Made by a program: the position numbers and the translations under genes. Below are positions 58,485-64,000 of a DNA stretch of 64,000 bases, piece after piece; the stretch's first letter is position 1, and the number at the start of each line of letters is the position of its first letter. The notes under the pieces were generated by a model. It was not told where the DNA came from and ran no database searches. It worked only from the letters and a program-made list of their open reading frames with translations. Origin of the DNA: Chloranthus sessilifolius (taxonomy: Eukaryota > Streptophyta > Magnoliopsida > Chloranthales > Chloranthaceae). The DNA lies in the NCBI GenBank assembly GCA_021018995.1, contig CM037585.1, positions 120,736,331 through 120,800,330 on the forward strand, read 5' to 3'.

Positions 58485-59362
58485 TCATGGGAGTTACTTA
58501 AGTATACTACACTAAGTCATTATATGTTGTATTCATCAATTCTGTACTGTTTTGGATAAATGTCTCATGTTTTATACATCTGTTGCATATTTTCAGTTTT
58601 GTTCTTTGATGACCATGTTATGCAATTAGAATGCAAATTTAGTTGGAATTCTTCTATTGAGCTATTATATGTTGTATTCATCAATTCTGTACTGTTTTGG
58701 ATAAATGTCTCATGTTTTATACATCTGTTGCATATTTTCAGTTTTGTTCTTTGATGACCATGTTATGCAATTAGAATGCAAATTTAGTTGGAATTCTTCT
58801 ATTGAGCTAGGATGTAGCTCACCCTGTTTTTGTAAACATTTAGGTTCTGAGGCGGTAACTCCGATGCGGAGGCGACCAGACTATCGGCTGATCACGGGTG
58901 AGGTTGAGGATGAGAGACAGACGTTCGGTGACGACTTTTACCCATAGGCGGGTATAAGCTTAGACATTTTTGGGGTTTTATGTTTGTTTGGAGACTTTGG
59001 ATTATGTGTGCCTGGTGGCCACTTTTGTATTAATTTTTGTAGATATTTTATTTCTTTTATAGTGTTATTATACATTCTATCGGAACCATCATTGGGAACC
59101 ATTGTTTGGGTGATGGATGTCTGTCACCGATGGTTCTTTTTGGTTCCTTTTTGAGGATGTATGCTTTTTACATTTATCAATGAAGGTTTATCTATTGTTC
59201 TTACTTTTAGATTGATTCATTAGATGACTCTACTCACCGCTGTGGGATTATATCTGTATATTTCCGCTTTATATACAGATATTGTGTGATTTGTCCTGGG
59301 GATCATCCAGAGCATGATCCTGATGGCACGGATTTCTGAGCACAGAAATTCGGGCTGTCACA
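58485..59362 (+). mobile_element. Solo LTR B, right part
   Basis: It continues the text broken at 46397 (cacgtgctatac / tcatgggagttacttaag). It contains a 145-bp exact tandem duplication, TTGAGCTAGGATGTAGCTCA (58803), a hairpin copy (59082-59147) and the LTR end CGGGCTGTCACA. Confidence 0.92.
58519..58808 (+). repeat. 145-bp tandem duplication in solo LTR B
   Basis: 58519-58663 and 58664-58808 are identical as far as I can read. They generate two near-identical small open frames that are not genes. Confidence 0.9.
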
Positions 59363-59609
59363 TTTCACTTCAAACCTTAAGTTAGACTCCGGTGTGAAGC
59401 GCCTACATAACCTCTACGGCGTAACACTATCCGACAAGGTTCTACCAGTCTCGGATTCACGCAAAAATTTACATGTGACTTCATCAGACTATAGGTTAAT
59501 ATTATTTCAATTAATAGTAATTACTAATTTTAAATTTTGTCTCGATTTCCGTGCTAGGCACGTAGATCAAAACAGTCAGGTTCTTGTTCAGAATTTCAGG
59601 GTCGTTACA
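59363..59609 (-). mobile_element. Solo LTR A, right part (its LTR head)
   Basis: It resumes solo LTR A after TTTCA and ends AGGGTCGTTACA, the complement of TGTAACGACCCT. On the minus strand this is the start of the LTR. TAAAC (59610-59614) follows as target duplication. Confidence 0.92.
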
Positions 59610-59722
59610 TAAACAGCACAGTGGCCTTTTGGGATATCTCTGGCGGTACTTGATCGAATTTCACTTAGAGACTGTGGGAGAATCTGCTTGGCGTGAACCA
59701 TCCCGGGCAAATGGATTCCCAT
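59610..59722 (-). pseudogene. SAUR-2, 5' half
   Basis: ATG at 59722 (read downwards) gives MGIHLPGMVHAKQILPQSL, then [13 protein letters not shown], the N-terminal third of a SAUR protein, cut at 59610 by solo LTR A. The frame continues into the 3' half at 42246. An in-frame upstream ATG (59776) lies in the 5' UTR. A TATA box TATTTATA is at 59831-59838 on the minus strand. Confidence 0.9.
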
Positions 59723-60824
59723 CCTTTTTATGAAACTTGTTAGTCTGGACAACTGAAAAAAAGATCTCAAGTTCATGAGTGAAGTTAGATTAAAGGCTAG
59801 AGGATGAAGATTAAATGAACTGGCTGTCTCTATTTATAGAGAGCAAGTCATATGGGCAATCATCACTCTAATGGAGAAAAGTGGTCCATTGTGGGTCACG
59901 TGTCATGTTCCCTCACATGGTTCTGCTTATTCTCTGTCTTTGCACCAATCTGCATCATAGTCATTGGAATGGGTCCCTGCATTAATTTCTACATCATAAA
60001 GCACTACCGCACAAGTAATGTTTCCGGCAGACAAGAGTGCATTTTTTATTGACATGTTTTGGCCTGGAGGGCTCCAACCATGGAAATTGATTAAAATTCA
60101 GATAGGATGTGATTTTCTCTTATCTCAAGTTTTAAAACACTGACTCTACTAGCTGGTGGTGATCAACAAATATAGATGAAGTTGGGCATGTATTAGCAAT
60201 CCGAGTCGCTAGTTGGAAGCATGGAATGTGCCACCCTACACACTTTTTATCATAGCATAACCAATTAAAATTAAGCGGTTATATATGCATTTAATTCATA
60301 TCAAGGACCACTCGGTTGCACTAATAAGAATTGAGTGGAGTAAAAGGACTCGCAGAGCCGACCCCAAACAAACATAAATAGGTTCGCACATGGATGTTCA
60401 ATCAATTTCCATTGAAAGTTAGAACCCTCTGACCCTCTGTGTTGAAACATGTCAATCAAAAGGTCTGTCGGTGCATCTACCTAAAACATTGGTTATGTGG
60501 TAATGAATGATGCGGAAATAAATGCAAGGACCTACACACAAGACTATAGTGCAGATTGGTGCCAAGGCAAACAGGTAGGAAAACTATGTGAACCATAATG
60601 CAAGGACCTACCCACATGTACAAACATGACCCATAATGGCCCCATGCATAGCTCTCTTCACCACTGTACTCGGTTTGGGAGATGATTAGCCACATAATTC
60701 ACTCTCTATATATAGAGGGAACCATGTCACGAAATTTTCATCCTCTTAGTCCCAAATCTTCCCAGCTCTCCAATTTGAAATCTTTCTGTTTCCATTGTCC
60801 AAATTTCGAAGTTCACTAAAAACC
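59723..60824. promoter_or_regulatory. Shared upstream region of divergent SAUR-2 and SAUR-3
   Basis: It holds TATTTATA (59831, for SAUR-2) and TATATATA (60707-60714, for SAUR-3). 60380-60824 is homologous to the SAUR-1 promoter; 60120-60345 is homologous to the sequence around the MITE at 62610-63232. Confidence 0.7.
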
Positions 60825-60917
60825 ATGGGCATCTCTTTGCCAGGGATGATTCAAGCCAAGCAGATTCTCCAACAATCTCTCACTAGAAATCAAGTAGCTA
60901 CAGCCACTGATATCTAG
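60825..60917 (+). pseudogene. SAUR-3, N-terminal fragment
   Basis: ATG at 60825 encodes [19 protein letters not shown], then TRNQVATATDI and a TAG stop at 60915-60917. Similarity to SAUR-1 ends at ATDI, where SAUR-1 has ARDIPKGHF. Beyond, the sequence is unrelated. The rest of the domain is lost, although promoter, TATA box and start are preserved. Confidence 0.88.
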
Positions 60918-61233
60918 GGAGCGATTAAGGCTGTGTTTGGCATTGCTCTTTGGGAGAGTAGAAAAGAGCAGCAACAACTCTTTGTTATTGCAAAGAATGT
61001 GGGGAGAGAGAGAAGGATTGGAAGAAGATAAAAGGGAGGGTGCTATTTGAAATAGGAAAAACTGCCCTGTTTAAAGAGCAAAATTTTTCGTGCACTTTTA
61101 AAGATGGATGTTTTTCATGTTTCAAAGAGTACCCTCCCCTTTTTTATTCCTCCAATCATAAGTATGCTTTGAAGGAGGCTTCACACTTCTTCTCCTCATG
61201 GGCAATAAGGCTAGACTCTTCTTCTCCTCCTCC
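60918..61233. other. Insertion or replacement between SAUR-3 and SAUR-4
   Basis: GGAGCGATTAAGGCTGTGTTTGGC opens a purine-rich then pyrimidine-rich stretch that looks like a degraded MITE (gctctttgggag near the start, ccctgtttaaagagc further on). No coding sequence recognised. Confidence 0.4.
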
Positions 61234-61521
61234 TCATGAGTCATTCAAATAAGAAGTTAAATTGAAGAAGTCATCTACTTGCATGGAATTGTGAGACCGC
61301 CCATACGAATCAAACTCTTCTTCAACTCCATCGTGCAACATCTGAAAAAGTGGATGTTTCAAGTAGGATATCAGAATTACAAACCACTTCTTCTGTGGCA
61401 CTCCCTCCTAAACGGCGAAGTGGCCTTTCGAAATATCTCTAGCTGCTGCACCTTGTTTTCCACTTAGAGACCGCAGGAAGGTATGCTTGGCATTAATCAC
61501 CGCAGGCAAACGGATTCCCAT
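61234..61521 (-). pseudogene. SAUR-4, nearly full length but with an in-frame stop
   Basis: From ATG 61521 (read downwards): MGIRLPAVINAKHTF, AARDISKGHFAV, then TAG at codon 38 where Tyr of AVYVGE is expected, followed in frame by KKWFVILISYL and KHPLFQMLHDGVEEEF. A local frameshift garbles the GGLTIPC segment, and the frame recovers for LTSYLND and a stop at 61234. 96 codons in all, the family's normal length. TATA box TATATATA at 61636-61643. Convergent with SAUR-3. Confidence 0.9.
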
Positions 61522-61913
61522 GCTTTTTTACAAAACTTAGAAGTCTTGACTACTGAAAGCAAATAGTTTTCAAGATCAAAAAGTGAAGAAACATAAAAAG
61601 ACCAGTGGATTAAGATTGAATCAAATGGTTTGCTGTATATATAGAGAGAGCTGATCGTATGGCTAATCATCTCTCTAGTGGTGAAGAGACCTATGCATGG
61701 GGTCCTTAGTGAGTCATGGGTGATGTGTGTTATGTGGTCTTTCTTCTTTTCTGTCTCTGTACCAGTCTGCACTTTAGTCATGAGAATAGGTCCCTGTATT
61801 AATTTCCACGTCATGCACTGCAGAATAGGAATTTTTTCTTTTGGACATAGTTGGTCCTTCTGACTGAGTTTTTGGGTACCAGTCTGCACTTTAGTCATGA
61901 GAATAGGTTCCAT
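61522..61913 (-). promoter_or_regulatory. SAUR-4 promoter, partly duplicated
   Basis: It contains the minus-strand TATA box and text homologous to the SAUR-2 promoter (ccagtctgcact-tagtcatg, agggtccctg). ACCAGTCTGCACTTTAGTC with its flank occurs twice, at 61760 and 61875. Confidence 0.6.
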
Positions 61914-62609
61914 TTGTTTTTTTTTTAAAGCTCGAACTGTGAACCAAACTGTAGTAGGCTACGGTTCCGGTTCAAGCAGTTCGATCACGGTTCAACAGGT
62001 CAAGGAACTTTGTTGATCATGATTTGTTGACTGGTTAGCAAAACAAAAATAGTGAACCGTAATTTTCAAGCTCATGGTTCATAATTCATAAAAATTCTAG
62101 TCAATCAGCCAGGATTCTGCCAGACTTTTGAGCCGATTAACCAGACATCCTCATTAAAAAGTCTCATTAAGACATATTATAAACATTTAATATAATTATT
62201 ATACAATTATAAATACTCTAAGCACATTACAAATTTAAATTTTAAGAAAAAATTAATTTCCCATTCCCCCCAAAATTTCATAAATTCAGGAAAGAAAAAG
62301 CAAGTTTATCACTTGGACCGGTCGAACTGCCCGGTTTGGAGTAGAGTCCAAAATTCAGCCGTACTTGTCTGAGAACCGCATTGTTCTCAGTGAAGTGGGC
62401 AGGTCACCTCAGTCCGAAGGTCAGATTGTCTGGTTCGACTATTCCAAACCATCTAGCTGAAAAACATGATCCAAATAACCTATCGGACAGCAGGAGGCAA
62501 CAGATTCGGTCGCATTGCAATCTGACTGGGGGCTGGATCCGGTTCTTACAGAACTAATTCCACTAATGGAAAATGACAAAAATTTCGGTAAGATTTTTAT
62601 TTTTCAGGT
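61914..62609. other. Unassigned repeat-like sequence rich in GGTTCGAAC words
   Basis: Words such as cggttccggttcaa, ggaccggtcgaactg and ccggttctt suggest an old MITE, but I find no matching ends. No gene. Confidence 0.35.
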
Positions 62610-63232
62610 ATGTCATTCTTAAACACTTTCTCTACTAGCAGGTGGTGATCTAGGAACATGGGTGAAATGGGGCATGTATTAGAACATGGCATGTAGGGGT
62701 GCAAATTTGGTTAACCGAATCGAAAACGAAATTTTGGTCTCAGTGTTGATTCACCTAAAATCGAACCCGAACTGAAAAGTTTCGGTTTTGATTAACCAAA
62801 TTTCCGACCCACCGGAACCGAAACCGAAACCAAACCGATCCAATTTCGGTTTCAGTCTGTTCGTTTTTTGGATTCTTCCATATTATTTTTTTGCTTTTTC
62901 TAAAGAGAAATTTTTGGTCTTTTCTAATTTTTGGCTTTTTTAGATTTTCTTATTGCTTTTCTCATCCTACCCACCCGGTTTTCGGCTTTTGGCCACCAAA
63001 ATCGAAATTGAACCGAGCCGGACCGGTTCAGTTTAGCGTCGGTTTCAGTCCAATTTGTCCGGTTCAGGAGCGTCAGTTTTTGGTTTTCAGGGTTTAATTA
63101 CACCCCTAGTGTCATGTGCCACCCTATCCACTTTTATCATTGTAGTATGACCATTTTAAACTGAAGCGATTGCACATGGTTTTAATTCATCCCACTCAGG
63201 ACCATTCTCTTGCGATAAACAAAATTGAGTGG
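62610..63232. repeat. Segmental duplicate of 60120-60345, containing a MITE
   Basis: actctactag-ggtggtgatc, gggcatgtattag, catgtgccaccct, ttttatcat and aattgagtgg keep the same order in both copies. The copy here is split by the MITE at 62694-63108. Confidence 0.8.
62694..63108. mobile_element. hAT-like MITE (415 bp)
   Basis: Terminal inverted repeats TAGGGGTGCAAAT / ATTACACCCCTA. The flanks are 8-bp near-duplications ATGGCATG (62686-62693) and GTGTCATG (63109-63116). The duplicated region at 60223-60230 has a single uninterrupted ATGGAATG. The interior carries GGTTTCGGTTTT-type words and no coding sequence. 8-bp duplications are characteristic of hAT elements. Confidence 0.8.
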
Positions 63233-64000
63233 TGTCACGACAAAAAATCTACGCACCTGGATCTTGAGTCGCGACCCAGATAGATTAGAAGAAAATACTA
63301 AATCTGAATAAAAATTTCTAATCAGTGATCAAAACCAAGTATCTAGGTAATCAGATTAATGATAAACAGAGAAACTTTTCCTTTTCTTAACAGGTCATAC
63401 TACCTTAATACATTCAACTAATCACTATATACCAAACATAGAGATCTGCACCAAATAACACTGCTCATACTCCACCAAATGATCGTTCTCCAAACCATTT
63501 CAGGAACCTACAGGGTGGTTAGAACCACCGTAAGAGCTAATCCACATGCTCCACAAGTAACCTATGCTAATAAATATTGACTAAATCGCTAATATGAAAT
63601 TTCACACTCAAGCGTTTAAAATGAAATCAGGTTGATGACACAGAAAACAGTACTATAGTAAAAACGCATTGCTCGTGCTAGAAATCAGAGAGATAGTCCA
63701 TACCAGAAATCAGACAGATCTTCCCATAACAGCTAAGTACCGAATCGTACACTTCAACTATCACTCATCAGACAAAGATTCTCATATCAGAATTCAGACA
63801 ATAAATAACAAGTCAGACAAAATCTTTCACTACACTACTGCAAGTCAGAGAGAAATTCACATCATAGACATCAGACAAGTCAGACAATGAATCTTTCACT
63901 GAATTACTATAAGTCAGATAGAAATTCACATCACAGACATTTGACAAATCAGACAATGAATCTTTCACTGAACTACTGCAAGTCAAACATATATTCACAT
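63233..64000 (+). mobile_element. Left end of another LTR, running off the window
   Basis: TGTCACGACAAAAAATC begins exactly where similarity to the 60345 region (AATTGAGTGG) ends, as an LTR start or the complement of an LTR end would. It has no coding sequence and carries the repeat below. Confidence 0.5.
63750..64000 (+). repeat. 67-69-bp tandem repeat
   Basis: CAATGAATCTTTCACTGAA at 63885 and 63954 and the related CAAAATCTTTCACTACA at 63818 define units of 67 and 69 bp, each with aagtcaga-agaaattcacatca. It continues past the window. Confidence 0.8.

Noticed and set aside
58560..58947. Two near-identical small proteins starting MSHVLYICCIFSVLFF
   Set aside because: They arise from the 145-bp tandem duplication inside solo LTR B.
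1..64000. tRNA, rRNA, snoRNA or organelle-derived sequence
   Set aside because: I looked for tRNA cloverleaf boxes and conserved rRNA words on both strands and saw nothing convincing.

Overview
This is a stretch of a repeat-rich flowering-plant nuclear genome. The evidence is plant-type LTR retrotransposons (Tat, Athila-like and chromovirus Ty3/gypsy elements and a Ty1/copia element), GT-AG introns, hAT-like MITEs and a small cluster of auxin-responsive SAUR genes. I cannot name the species. The only gene that looks intact is one SAUR gene at 40762-41058.

Layout. 1-6 kb: a truncated minus-strand Tat gag, then an Athila-like LTR split by a chromovirus-type solo LTR (2391-4769). 6-8.3 kb: an Athila-like 3' LTR. 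8.3-17.6 kb: the 3' part of a plus-strand Tat-type element that carries two decayed genes on the opposite strand (a plant-mobile-domain gene and a DUF7745-like gene), then its 3' LTR (15977-17586). 17.6-21.5 kb: the 3' end and 3.6-kb LTR of a chromovirus, abutting the gag of a copia element. 21.5-28 kb and 39.3-40 kb: that copia element, cut by a solo LTR (22465-24868, TSD CTAGG) and by a complete 11.2-kb Athila-like element (28018-39260, TSD GGGAT). 40-64 kb: the SAUR cluster. One SAUR gene is split by a three-deep nest of the same LTR family: solo LTR A (42247-59609, TSD TAAAC) contains solo LTR B (44684-59362, TSD TTTCA), which contains a complete 12.1-kb chromovirus (46398-58479, TSD TATAC). 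Two SAUR pseudogenes, a MITE with a recognisable empty site and the start of another LTR close the window.

The most unusual pattern is shared by elements that are otherwise unrelated. Nearly every LTR family here carries a cluster of short palindromes whose sequence is specific to that family: TGATCGATCA, CAATCGATTG, TCGCGA, a CTCACCGCGGTGAG type, a GCGCGCAATT type, and a 23-bp TGGCGTGTATA/TATACACGCCA type with exact 47-bp spacing. The clusters sit only where a mature RNA should lack them: just upstream of a TATA box, or shortly downstream of a GT splice donor in the LTR leader. In the two elements that carry extra genes (Tat and the full-length chromovirus), the LTR's own motif also stands directly upstream of the extra genes. 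I suggest a family-specific recognition system, comparable in logic to the VANC proteins of VANDAL transposons, in which an element-encoded protein binds its own DNA motif. This is inference from layout; no binding is shown.

All retrotransposon reading frames are broken. Many of the breaks are short indels that fall at CTG/CAG sites, so part of the damage may be sequencing or consensus error rather than biology.
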